Part shown: positions 1-12,200 of the stretch, in pieces | Layout: each line of letters opens with the position of its first letter | Position numbering within the stretch: the first letter of the stretch is position 1 | Assembly: GCF_000003815.2 (NCBI RefSeq) | Contig: NC_049992.1 | Span: 9,512,311 to 9,572,310, forward strand | Source of the DNA: Branchiostoma floridae | Taxonomy: Eukaryota > Chordata > Leptocardii > Amphioxiformes > Branchiostomatidae | Length of the DNA: 60,000 nt | Direction: 5' to 3' | The notes under the pieces: generated by a model | Database searches by the model: none | Seen by the model: only the letters and a program-made list of their open reading frames with translations | What the model was told of the DNA's origin: nothing | Translations under genes and position numbers: made by a program

Positions 1-283
1 TGCATCTTAACAATGTTATCAACCTACAAAAATTAATGATTATCTTAGTCAAAGGTTGTCTTCGCTAGAACTGAAAAGTGTGCTCTTATTTACACACAAA
101 TTTGTTTTTGGGCTCTGTTGTATTCTATACATAAGCTTCTGGCATATATTGAACCTGGTGTCCAAATCTCTTAAATTTCTTTCGGCCATAAAAGTTTCTG
201 ACAACTGTTGACTAGGGTTTGATACATTACATCTGAAATGTACATGCTGTGACTCTATTCTCAAGTAAAGACTTTGTTTCTAG

Positions 284-3200
284 GACACCAAAAAGTCCTT
301 CAAGAGGAAAGCCAAGGAGAAGATGAAGGAGGTACGACATTCGATGATCAAAGAGGATGAAGGAGGGGATGGAGGTAAGTGACAGTAACACCAGTCTTGA
401 TCTTAAAGCTGAATCTGAAGATATTTTATTGGAGTTGTACATATGATGCACATTGTTAGTGCAGTATTACATCTTCAAGTTGTTTCTAATCCAAGCAAGG
501 TCTTTATCTATAATATTAAGGAAAGAATATAAGCTAAGAATGAGTTATTCCATTTAAACATCCTTTTTTTCATTCAACTAACTTCTAGTGTATGCTATTT
601 TCATCCCCACGGACGAGCATGAGATGTTGATGGAGTTTGTGTAACTTAAAATCATGATATTACCACTTACTTTGATGTATATAGGTAGCGTGAGCCAAGA
701 ATGAATTATTCCATCTAAACATTGAATTTCATTTTACTGAGTTCAGGTGTCTGTTATTTCTATCCCCACAGAAGAGGATGATACCTTTATTGAGGTGAAT
801 ATCTCGGGTACCAAGCACCCCCCTCCCACCCTGCCCGAGGAGCCTGAGGGCCTGAGTCATCAGCAGATAGTCCGCAGACACATCCTGGCATCCATGTTAG
901 ACAGCGAGATGTCCTACATCAACTCTCTGCACAGACTCATACAGGTCAGTCAGGTCACGGAGAAAATTAAAACTTTTTATAACATGATAGTCTGCAGACA
1001 CATCCTGGCATCCATGTTAGACAGTGAGATGTCCTACATCAACTCTCTGCACAGACTCATACAGGTCAGTCAGGTCACGGAGAAAATTACAACTTTTCAA
1101 AGTAAGGTAAACTTTCAGTCAGCCAAAAGAAGAGTTGTCTATAAGAAGATCTATTGTTGGCATTGCAATATCCAAATGACTAACTGATATCTGACTGGCC
1201 ACAGATGGCCTGTTGGATACTGGTTGTTCCTTTGGATACTGCCTTGCTACCGATAGATCTGCTTTGATATTACAAGATGACCACTCGACCGAAATCTGGT
1301 TTATATGTACAGGAGCATGGTCATAACAGACAGGATTCTTATAACTGATGATAGTCTGCAATTTATGTCTATTTTCTACATAGATTCTTTGATTATCAAG
1401 GGGAAAAATTCACAGAAGAAAGTCCCACGGCTAGAGTAATTAGAAATATTATTATCATTATTATATTATTATATCTCTTGTCGGAATTATAATGTTTGAA
1501 TTACCATGATTAAGGTGACGTTTATGGTATTCACTGAACAGATGCTGTAGAAGTTCCTCTGGTTGATATCTTGCATAATGACATCAACACAACATATTTG
1601 CACAGTGACAGAGTCTATAGTACAGTATGTGAAGGCAGCTAAGTACTGATGTCGCCATGCACATGACGATGCTGCAACATAAATTGATCATATTTAAATC
1701 CACCTGTGTCTGTAGATGTATGAGAAACCCCTGACGGATGTTGACCCACCGATCGTGGAGAAACGAAAGGTGCGCACGATATTCTACAAGGTGCGCGAGA
1801 TCCTGCAGTGCCACACCATGTTCCAGATCGCGCTGTCAGGGAGGGTCGCTGAGTGGGACCAGAGCGAGAAGATAGGGGATGTCTTTGTGGCCTCGGTAAG
1901 CCCATGTTTGTATATTAACCAGGGTTGGACAAGTCCACTAGCCCTATTGTCCAGGGCAAGTAAAAGTGCTGATCGGGCAAGTGCATGTCCTACTTCACTT
2001 GCCCAAATTTTTCCATTTGGTGAGATTTTTATATTCTTGTTACTTTTACAGTCATGGCATCAAGCAATGGTTTTGGGCAGGTGAAAAGTACATTTTTTAT
2101 GTGCTTGCCCAAGAGGACAAGTGAATTTTAGAAAACTTGTCCAACCTTGTTAACGTGTGTTTGCAACCCTTGAATTCATTTCTGTTTTTTGTTTGCCTCT
2201 TCCAGATTAAGTCATTGAATAATTTGTGTAACTGCATAATTGGCTAATGCACTAACTTGCAAGTTACTTTTATACTTAAAAATTATAGTATCATCTTCTT
2301 TCGCTCAGACAGAAGTGCCATGGATTATTGTCAATTTTGCAATTTTCCAGGGAGGGACTCTTTTCCTGGGGGATACGTTTATTGAATTTATATTATGTGT
2401 CCGGGGGGGGGGGGCACTATTTGGGAGATAAGAGACAGAACAAGCTGTGTATATATGACCAGGCTAATAGTAAAATTTAATGTTAATTGTTCCCTTATGT
2501 CGTTAATTCCAGTTTTCCAAGTCCATGGTGTTGGACGTCTACAGTGCGTATGTGAACAACTTCAGCACAGCTATGGAGACAGTTAAGAAAGCCTGTGCTA
2601 CCAAACCTGCTTTCTTGGAATTCCTTAAGGTACGGATTAATGTCTAAATGACCTAATACATTTCAGAAGTGCAGTCCTAAAGTACAAAATTTGGTTGATT
2701 GAAGACATGAACCTTACACTTACATCAGTGAAGGTTAGACATCCAGGTAAAATAACACCAAATAGCAATCAGGCAACTGGGGATGATTTTCCCAAATCAT
2801 ATCCAGTTGCTTCCAAGTAATTGCTATTTAGTGAAACCTTACACTGTTCAGTAGATTGATTGATTGATAACACTTGTTGTGACTGAGCTTAGAATCGTTA
2901 TGTCCCCTTGGCATATGCCATAGAAAAACTCTGTTGTACTACTAGTTACTTATTTGTTTTACCTTAATTATATAATTGCTTAAAGATGACAAACGAAGAA
3001 GATAAGCTTTAGTTTCAAGCTGTAAGATTCGCCAATAGGGATGTGACACAATAGCCTGGATACCAGACTCGGACCGATCTCAATAATATCTATTGTGCAT
3101 GTGTTTATTGGGTCTACGTCAGGAGGCCTGCTGTGGAACTTCCTTGGGGGCATGGCTTTTAGCTAGCTAGGATTTTATCATAGGGTGTCCAAATTTCTTG

Positions 3201-6200
3201 CAGCTCGCCAAGCGCTGCAGGTGCGAGTATTGCAGAGGGTCTGGGGACATCCTCACTCAGAAAATTTTGAAAATTTATAACTCTCTGAAACACCATTTCC
3301 CACATTTTGAGGTGTAAATTTGGGGGAATGAAGCAAATTTGACCTGTAGCATCCCTGGTCAGTCAGAATTTCATGCTTGTCAGAGGATGTGCTCCCCAGT
3401 GTACCTCCCCAGTGTAAGGGCGTACAATTTGAGTTGTTTTTTTCACAGGCCGTTCAATGTACGCCTGTACGCCTGCCTGGCTAAAAGCCTGGGCATGTTG
3501 GCCCTGGAGCCAAGGAGTTGGGCCATGGCCACGTTTAAGTATAGGCTCTGGAAACAGTCTAGCATCCAGGCTAGTGACACAATGAAGTGTGTATAACTAA
3601 GTAATGTGTTGTTCTGTTGTAAATTTCAGGCTCGACAGGCCAGCAGTGGGGACAGACTCAGTCTGTACGGACTGATGCTGAAACCTGTGCAGAGATTTCC
3701 ACAGTTCATTCTCCTGCTACAGGTTTGCTCACTACTATTGCTGCATTTGGGTATTATGAACATACGATGGTGGTGTGAAAAAGGAGTCAGAGACATTTAC
3801 ACCAGAATGTTTGAGAAGGACACAGTCATACAGAATAGCAGAAAAAACGGTGATAACAATGAAGAACAAAATGTAGAATAATTGAGAAAAAACGGCACAA
3901 ACTATATACATGTATTAACAGTAAAAAATATGCCAAAAGTTTCTGCATCCTACTTGGACGATCCTTAATAGCTATCCGAGTATCACTTTCAATTCCTATT
4001 GATATTAGGATTCTTGTTGAAAGGTGCTAGAGCATAAGGAATACTTGGAAAATTTTAATACTTTCCATGTTTTGTATAAACTCTGCCCCTGCTTTTTGTC
4101 AATGACATAGGTGTGGAGCCAATTGTCTGAATACTTTCCATGTTTTGTATAAACTGTGCCCCTGCTTTTTGTCAATGCCATAGGTGTGGAGACAATTGTA
4201 TCTTGTGTGATTTTTTAATTCAGGACATGTTAAAGAACACTCCCAAGGGCCACCCAGACAGACTGTCCCTGCAGTTAGCCCTCACTCAGCTAGAGACCCT
4301 CGCTGAGAAGCTGAATGAGCACAAGAGGGAGACAGAGACCAAGTACGAGGTCAAGCAAGTCTCTAGGAACATGAATGTCAAGTTTGCTACCAAGGTCAGA
4401 TGATTTCTTGTTTCCATTACTGTAAATGCAGAAATGTTCGCGGTGGATTAATGTTCGCGGTTTTCGCGGCGACCACTTTACCGCGAACTTAAATCCACCG
4501 CGAACATTTTTCTATTAAGGTATTAGACTGCAGTCGATGGTGTTACCGCGAAATTAAATCCACCGCGAAAAGTCATTTTTCCCGCTACCGCGAAATTAAA
4601 TCCCCGCGAAATTAAATGCATTTACAGTATATACATGTAATATCATTCTGTACAGCTGGTATAACCAACCATGGCATAGCATACCAGCTTCACAGGCACG
4701 TGGCATGGCAGCAGCTGGTTATATTACACATTGAACGACCAGTTACACCTCGTCTTTGCATATTTAGCTGTAAGTGCTGTTTAGAGCTTAAGAAATTATG
4801 TAATATGGATTCCCTATATTTTGTACTTGTAGCTAATGAGTTCAACATAGTGATAAATTTTTTGGGGGAAAAAAAACATCTTTTTTCAACACTTAAGTCC
4901 TGGGTGTCAGGTATGACTGAGTGATACAATTTTTCAAGACGAAGAGTAAGGTAATGTCAAAAAGTGTGACCCTATCTTGTCTGCCTTTCCCAGAGGCAGT
5001 CTAATTTGAAGTGTTCTGTTTGTTTCTTCAGACCCCAACTGGAGCTCGCTACATGATAAGACAAGACGACATGATCCAAACAGTAAGTCAACCAACACAC
5101 CCTTTCAAACTTGACCGTGAGGTTGAGTTTGACTCAGTGGTGCAGGGTAAACTAAGGTGCAAGCCCTAATGGGATGCATATGTCAATTTTGCAACGTTAA
5201 ATCTGTTTCATTGGGCAGTGATGTCATTGGAAAGCTTACAATGATGATTGGTGAACTGATGATAAATTGGCAAAAATCTGCTTTCTTGATAGTTGCATAC
5301 CTTGGCCAGGGTACTTGTAAAGCAGGGCTTTAGCCAGCTCGAAACTTTTTTCCGTCAGCCAATCGTCGCGAAAATTAATTAGAAGGACCAACGTCCTTGG
5401 AAGGACTGAACTGAGACCTTGAAAAAGGGGTTTTAATGAGATTATCGTATACGAAAGGGCACCGACACACATTGTCAACAATCATAACAATAGCAAAACA
5501 AACAGTGTGTGGCTTTTACGGCCGTGGATGGCGTCCCCAAGCCGCCTGAAGCTTCCACCAAGGATTTTTGTCCGTCAAGGTTGACGGATTGGTTTGAAAA
5601 TTTTTCCGTCAGACGCAACAAATTTCCGTCAATTGATGGAAAAACGGACGCTGGCTAGAGCCCTGTTGTAAAGGCAGGCAAATATACTCTTCTGAAAGAA
5701 ATGCACTACCATGAAACTGCAGGAAGAATCTATAAAACCACTAACATCACTTCAGATTTATGATGATTAAGAAGCCACACATGATGGAACGAATGTCACT
5801 AATCTATTTCCAGCACAAGTATGTGTGCCATGATCGCGACCCTGCGAGTCCTTACAGTGGGTTTTCCTCTTTAAAGGTGTACAACGAGCGCGGCGAGGTT
5901 CAGAAGACGAAGTCACGCAGACTCTTCATGATGAACGATATGCTCGTGTGCGCCACTGTTCTCCCCAGGTATGGATTCGTACACCGTATCAGTCGACTGC
6001 ATATTGTTATGTTTCTCATGAATTACTTCCTCCTTATGGGCCTACTGCTCACCCTTAGTTTCATCATTCATGAGGTTGTGTGGTGTAACAACAGGGCATT
6101 TGGTTTGTAACCCAGAGGTCCTGGGTTCAAATCCGTTAATATGCTACAGATCTTGTGCCCTTTGGAAAACATTTAACACGACTTTCCTAACTTCACTCAG

Positions 6201-9200
6201 CTGAAAATGTATAGTATTACCTAGCTTTGGTTTGGACCGTCCTTCAGATAGGATGTTAAACGGATATCCTTTGTTTAAGGAGAGCCACATCTCGAGCATG
6301 TTTAAGAACCCACCACACCCTCTCCACCAGCTGATTCCTTGTACATCAGCCTCATTCAATCATATTGCAGAGAGACATATTGAGAATTGTACTGAAATGC
6401 CCAAATATCAGAATTCTTCCACAGTAACTGTAGAATCTGAAAAATCTATATACTTATCTTCGTAAAAATTCATGTCAAAATAGGTCGGAAAGCAGTGCGC
6501 GGGTGACAGGCGGACCCCGTTACAAAATGAAATGGAGCTCCCCTCTGTCGAAAGTGAAAGTAGAAGAGGGTGACATCCAGACCCTGCAGCAGGTTGCCAT
6601 GGCAACAGCAGCTGGCGGCAAGAGCCCCCGACCACCTTCTGTCGGTGGGGCGAAGCCAGGTCAGTCCTGATGTAGGCTGTAAGAGTGTTAGAATTTGATT
6701 TCATATTTTCATCAGCTTGTTGATGAAAGCTCCTTGGTATAAGAAACAAGAATCAATGATTGGATGACATAGTACTATTTTAATCATACATAATAGTTGT
6801 TGTATAGAAATATGTATAAGAACATACTTTGCAGTGTGATTCCATTTTAGGCGTTTGTTATTCATTTTGAAAAGTAAATTATTAGACTCAACCCCCTTTT
6901 CAATTAAAGGCTTTGACTGCTGACCCAAAATTTGACTCAAGGAAGTTACTTGATGCTGAATCAATATTTTTTAAGTATTGTTTAATTGTTTTTCCATTTA
7001 TACCTTCTGTGCAATTCATATTCCAATGCATTGTAAAATCAAGGGTCATACTAATCCAATTTTTATCCCTCAATAATTTCTGTCAAGTGAAAAAGGGACA
7101 TTTTCAAGGAACCTTTGAACAAGCTGATCTGCATCCCCTTTATACTCTAAAAATTTATAGTACTTTAAAACTGCTACTGAATACAGATATTGCAGGAATT
7201 CATAGCTAGTGCCTTTCAAATAACAAACAGCTAGTAAAAGGGCTTTCATTTTATCCATTCCTTTAAAGCATCTTAAGTACTTCAGAATAACACATTATGA
7301 ATATGATCAATGAGAAAACAATAGTTGTAAGTTTTATCATCAAGAAAAAGGTTCATGTGTGAGACTCTTTCCATCTACATCCTCTTTTCTGGTAGTTTGA
7401 AACTCAGATCTTTAGTGTCACCATAAACCATGTAACACTCTTCACAACTGATGTCTTGCTCTTTCTTCTCCTGTCTCCATGTACATGTACACATGTGTCA
7501 TGCATAGTTCCTTTACAGATCCTCCTCAGTCTCCTTTGGCTAAAGCTTCTGTCATTCCCATTGTGGTATGTACCCGGCCTTTCCTCCTAGGACTGTTCCA
7601 TTTTGAAACTGGGGGTGACAGTCAGGAACAAATTTTAACCTAGATTCTTGATTTTGTCCAATCCATTAGGCTTGCTTTTTTAGAATCAGTGCTGCCCCCC
7701 CCCTCCATTTTATTTTGACACCTCCCGTCGTCTTGACCATCTTTTTTTTCTTTAAGAACATTCCTGATTGCCCCCCATAGCTTTTAGAATGGAACAGTCC
7801 ATAAAAACACTTTTAAGTCTTTGTTTCTTCCATTTATCTCTTGAAGTCACTGGATTCTTTTCTCGTCTTCTTCCACCTTATTTGTCTTTTCTCCGCTCAA
7901 ACTTGCTTGAACTAACCATGATTTTTGCTGACACTATTCTACTCTGTGCAAAATATTCACTACCTACCACATGTTAACACCTCCTTGTGACATTCCCTGG
8001 TACTGCATATCCCACCTGCTACACTGTAAACTTGCAACCTGGCTTGTTGTCTAAATACAACAAAAAACTGCAATGTACAAAATGTTGCCATAGTCTACTA
8101 CCAAGTATCTTTCCCTCAACTTTTAACCCTATTTCAATTCATTTGTGTTTATGTGACCAACTCGCATCATTCTTTAACGTCACTTTGCGTGTCCCTTGTA
8201 CTGTCCCTTGTTTTGTGCGTTCTGCTTCTGTGCATGCCTCGTGTCACCTCGCTAATCTTCCTGGCTCTCATTCCACTCCTCTTCCTAACCGTTTCTGAAC
8301 AGTCGAGCATAAAGCTGCAGGAGAAAGGGCGCAATGCTCGCATCAAACGGAGCGTGAGCGCTCCCGATATGGGCATTATGGGAAAGTGGAAGGAAAGGCG
8401 ACGATGGAAAAATTCCCAAGAAAGGGGTTGTAGCATTCCAGGTTGGTTTGGGACTTTTTAGCATAACCCCATAAAATGTATTAGTGCACCCTCTAATTTG
8501 CAGAACATGATCAGATACTAACTTTACCTGCCTTTTGCTCCCTGCATCTTGTCTTCTTGCTTTTTCACTGTAGAGTGTTCTTTAAAAGTGCTGTATGCTA
8601 GACGTAAAGAAATACCTGCTAGCAAGTTTTACATTATGTTAAAACTCCAATGCTGTCATGCCTTAGCTACAACAGAAGAATGTATGAAATTTCTGGAATG
8701 CATTCAAACTTCAGGCAAGTCCACTTCAAAGAAGACCATGCATTAAACTTAAAGGGAGGTTAAGCCTTTTTAAACATTCTTTAAAATTGACTGTTAGTGT
8801 TACAACTGTTATAGTAGTGGCATATTTCCTATAGAATATCTAAAGTCTCAAATTATAAAGTATGTGCATGTAGGATTCGTAACATAGCTTTCCAAGTCTA
8901 TTTCATGAACATAGGCACAATGTAGTAACTTATTAAAGGCTCTTTTAATTGAAAAGATCTACATGTACTTAAATGATTTCTACAATAAAATGTCATATAC
9001 ATGGGTTTGTCACAGACATTTTACACTTTTCTTTAAATCAAAGAATGTGCAACATGATGATGGATCATTAATTGTTATGATTGTTGTATTTATTCATCTG
9101 GTCCTTTTTTTAGTGCACTGTTCAAGCGATACATTGTCCCCGCCTTTCTTCTAAGGGTTTCTCACAAGAATGCGCCTGTTTTTCAGACGCGATGTACGGC

Positions 9201-12200
9201 GGCCCGGTACACCTGTACAAGGAGCGAGACGACCTACTCTACGACCTGAACCTGGTTGGTCAAGTTCAGAAATTGGTGGCGCAGTTCAGGGGTACTTACC
9301 ATGTAGGTTAAACTGCCCTCCTTCCCTTGCTTTGTAGACATAGACACCCTGCTGGTATAAAGTCTAAAATGCCATCGCATTGAGGCGTAACCAAGAAACC
9401 TTGTTTTGTTTTCCTTTTGCTTTGCTTTGCTTTGGTTGGTTTTAGTATTTCAGTGCTTTATTTTCAGTCTTGAATGTTGTCAAATATATATATATTATTT
9501 ATCATTTCATATTTTATCTTATGTTCCTGTGGTTTGTGGACAGAATATTTCTATTTCTTGCAACTCTCCTACATGTTTACTGGCAAGAAGGAGAGGAAAG
9601 TTGTGTTTTTCCAAAGGCCCTTTCCCTTAAGTTTGTAAATGGACATTCAGAAAAGCCACCCTTTTTATTTTCAGACCCCTTCTTCACAGGAACTTGCCAG
9701 AGAACCAGGGGTTTGTGATTATTGTGTTTTTCACCTTTGAGTAGATACTAGGGCTGAAGAGTGCAGAAGAATGTGTACACATTGGAATGATGCCTTGATA
9801 CGCTGTAGTCTAGTTGTGTGTGGGTGATTTATCATTAATTTCTGATGAATATAGCACGTGTGCACTTTTATGCTTGTTTTTGACAGCAGTAACCATTTCT
9901 CTACAAACTTGACTTTGTCAATGTATTCACAACATAGATTTAGATGATATTTTTTGAACTGTTGAAAATTGTTTTGAAATATAAGCTATCCTACTTGCTT
10001 TAACAAATAAGCTTGCCTTGGAGCCTTCTTTTGCATTGAAAATGCTATTGCTTTCTATTTGAAGCTTTACTATAGTATCATTCTGTAGAATGATATTTTG
10101 CTAAATCCTCATCTTAGCTTGAAATCACCAGGGAGTTAGCTAGGCTACATTGCTGCAAGAGGAATGAACTCCCTTCAGAAGATGATGCTGTCACTGTGTC
10201 AGAACTGTGCACTACACCTGCATTAATATCTTAGTAGAATAATTGTTTCGCCAACATCTAGAGAAATATGATCTGAATGGAGTGTCCAGATACCTTTTGA
10301 TCTGTCACAGTTAGATTCACACTATCAATGAATTTATAGAAACAGGACTTAATTCTCCAGGTTTCTTAAGCTGTCTGTCTTGCTGTTTTTCTTCCACTCT
10401 GCAGACGTTCAATGCGGTTAATTCGGTAGAGGACTGGTCGAACACCTTACAGAAACTCATCAAACAGAAGGACAAGCAGATCAAGCAAGCTGACCTGTGC
10501 AGAATACTGCTGTCACTTCCCTTTAAGTAAGTCCTGAGTTTGATGTAGTTTCTTAATAGGCACATGAAATTTGTGATAGTCTAAGATCATTCAGTATAAT
10601 ACTACCAGCTACTGCTGCGCTTTGTGCCTACAAAGCTAGTGTTTTGTGCCAAAGGGGTATGATACAGATATCCAGATTTACAACTTGTTTTTCCTTGTGA
10701 GGATTGAGTTTTGCCAACAGGAAACTACGTAGCTGCAATAACTTTTCTGCAACTTCTGCAACTGTGAGATTTACACTTCTGTTGTATCAGAAACAACTAG
10801 AAAATCTACAACAACTGTACATGTACCTATTTAATTAGTCTAAGTGTTTTGTAAGAGTCAAAAGAATCATTGAAGGAAGTGAGTTTTATGAACACAAAGT
10901 GTAGGTCTGCCCCCTCTTTTACAACCAGTGATAAAGTAAGTCTTGCCTTTTCTCTCTGTGCTCTTTCCTCCTCTTCATGCTTGTCTATCTTGGATTGCAG
11001 ATGGAGCAGAACTAGGTTTGGGTTTATTTTATTTCATAATCATATCATCTGTTGCTCTGCCAGGATGTTTCGTATGACCATAGAGAACATTGTGTATCAT
11101 GTACAGTCATATAGTTTTGTAAGGGCATTCACTTAAAATTACGATAGAATAAAAATCAAGTCCCTGGATTATAGCAGGTCCATAATATGAAGATATTCCA
11201 CCAATGGTATTTGAGGGAGAGTAGAATTCCCAAGGGAACTGAACTTTCCCATCCATTTTGACAATAATTATTATTCATGTTTAACGCGCAAGAAAGGTCA
11301 AGAAAAATGTTCTTACGCGTTAAGTGACCTACTCCCAAGGGACCTTAAAAGCAGCATGAGAAATTTGCGCGTAATGTGCAAATCCCAAGGGACTTGATTT
11401 TTATTCTATCGTAATCTTAAGTTTAGAAATTTTTCTAACAGGAAATCCCCTGGGACCCACATTTTAACGCGCAGATTTTTAACGCGCGCGCAGATTTTTA
11501 ACGCGCAGAAAACCCGTTCCCCCTCAATAGACATGTTTTCCAATAAAAAGAATGCACTTTCTGTGCCCACCACAAACTTTAAACACAGCACACACCTCCT
11601 TAATTTTCTTTTTTAATGCACAATCAAACCTCCTCAGATTTGAAAGTCTATACATGTGGGGGGAAAGCAGGATCTTAGCATTAAAATTATGACTCAACTT
11701 TTATGTTCATTATACTTGAAGAATGTACATGTATACTGACAACATCTCTGTAGCATTAGAACTATCATTTGTTGTGGTGTAACATTTGTCTGTGTCCTTC
11801 ACAGGAATGGCATCATCTACAATGAGTTCAACACCTACACTCCACGGCTGAAATATGCATGGACCACCTCACTAGACATGGCCAGACTTGCACTAGGTAT
11901 CAGTGTGTAGAACATCATAAGAAAGCAGTATGATGAGATAGAATACCTGTTCATTGAATGTGTATCATCATCATTATCATTGTGTAGTAAAATGTAGACT
12001 GACTGACAGAAGTAGATGTAACAATTGTGTATTGCTACATGGTGCATGCCATGTTTAAATGCAATGATTGCTTGACATATATTAAATGTACGGTATAGCA
12101 CATGTTTAGTCATACATTTTGTGAATAATTTTTATGCATTTTGCCCTGTGAGGACACTATTGGTATGGTAATTAGTATGTGATAAGTTGACAGGGAATTT

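Larger units (their letters stand above)
772..4394 (+). other. DH (RhoGEF) domain exon block, exons 2-6
   Basis: These five exons encode residues about 31-275 of the visible protein. The DH domain begins at [20 protein letters not shown] (the first helix, CR1) and runs through [28 protein letters not shown], the CR3 motif [20 protein letters not shown] and [19 protein letters not shown]. These segments carry the Rho-contacting surface in Dbl-family proteins. Exon edges fall in phase 0 at 944/1716, 1895/2513, 2629/3630, 3722/4224 and 4394/5032, so whole exons could be skipped or duplicated without a frameshift. The exon 2 donor region is tandemly duplicated. Confidence 0.93.
5032..9302 (+). 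other. PH-like and linker exon block of the RhoGEF, exons 7-12
   Basis: Exons 7-9 encode [19 protein letters not shown], then [17 protein letters not shown], then [20 protein letters not shown]. This is the order of strands in the degenerate PH domain that follows the DH domain in ARHGEF10. Exons 10-11 (16 and 46 codons) are a Ser/Lys-rich linker with [12 protein letters not shown], where some uncertainty in exon choice remains. Exon 12 encodes [19 protein letters not shown], equivalent to the vertebrate segment that begins VYLGPPRLFQELQDL. Confidence 0.85.

Noticed and set aside
6085-6145. Possible tRNA gene (B-box match)
   Set aside because: No acceptor-stem pairing or clear A box at proper spacing, and the downstream SINE body is shared with other copies.
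10982-11014. Possible exon after TGCAG in RhoGEF intron 13
   Set aside because: The frame compatible with exon 13 meets a TAG quickly and no donor follows in range.
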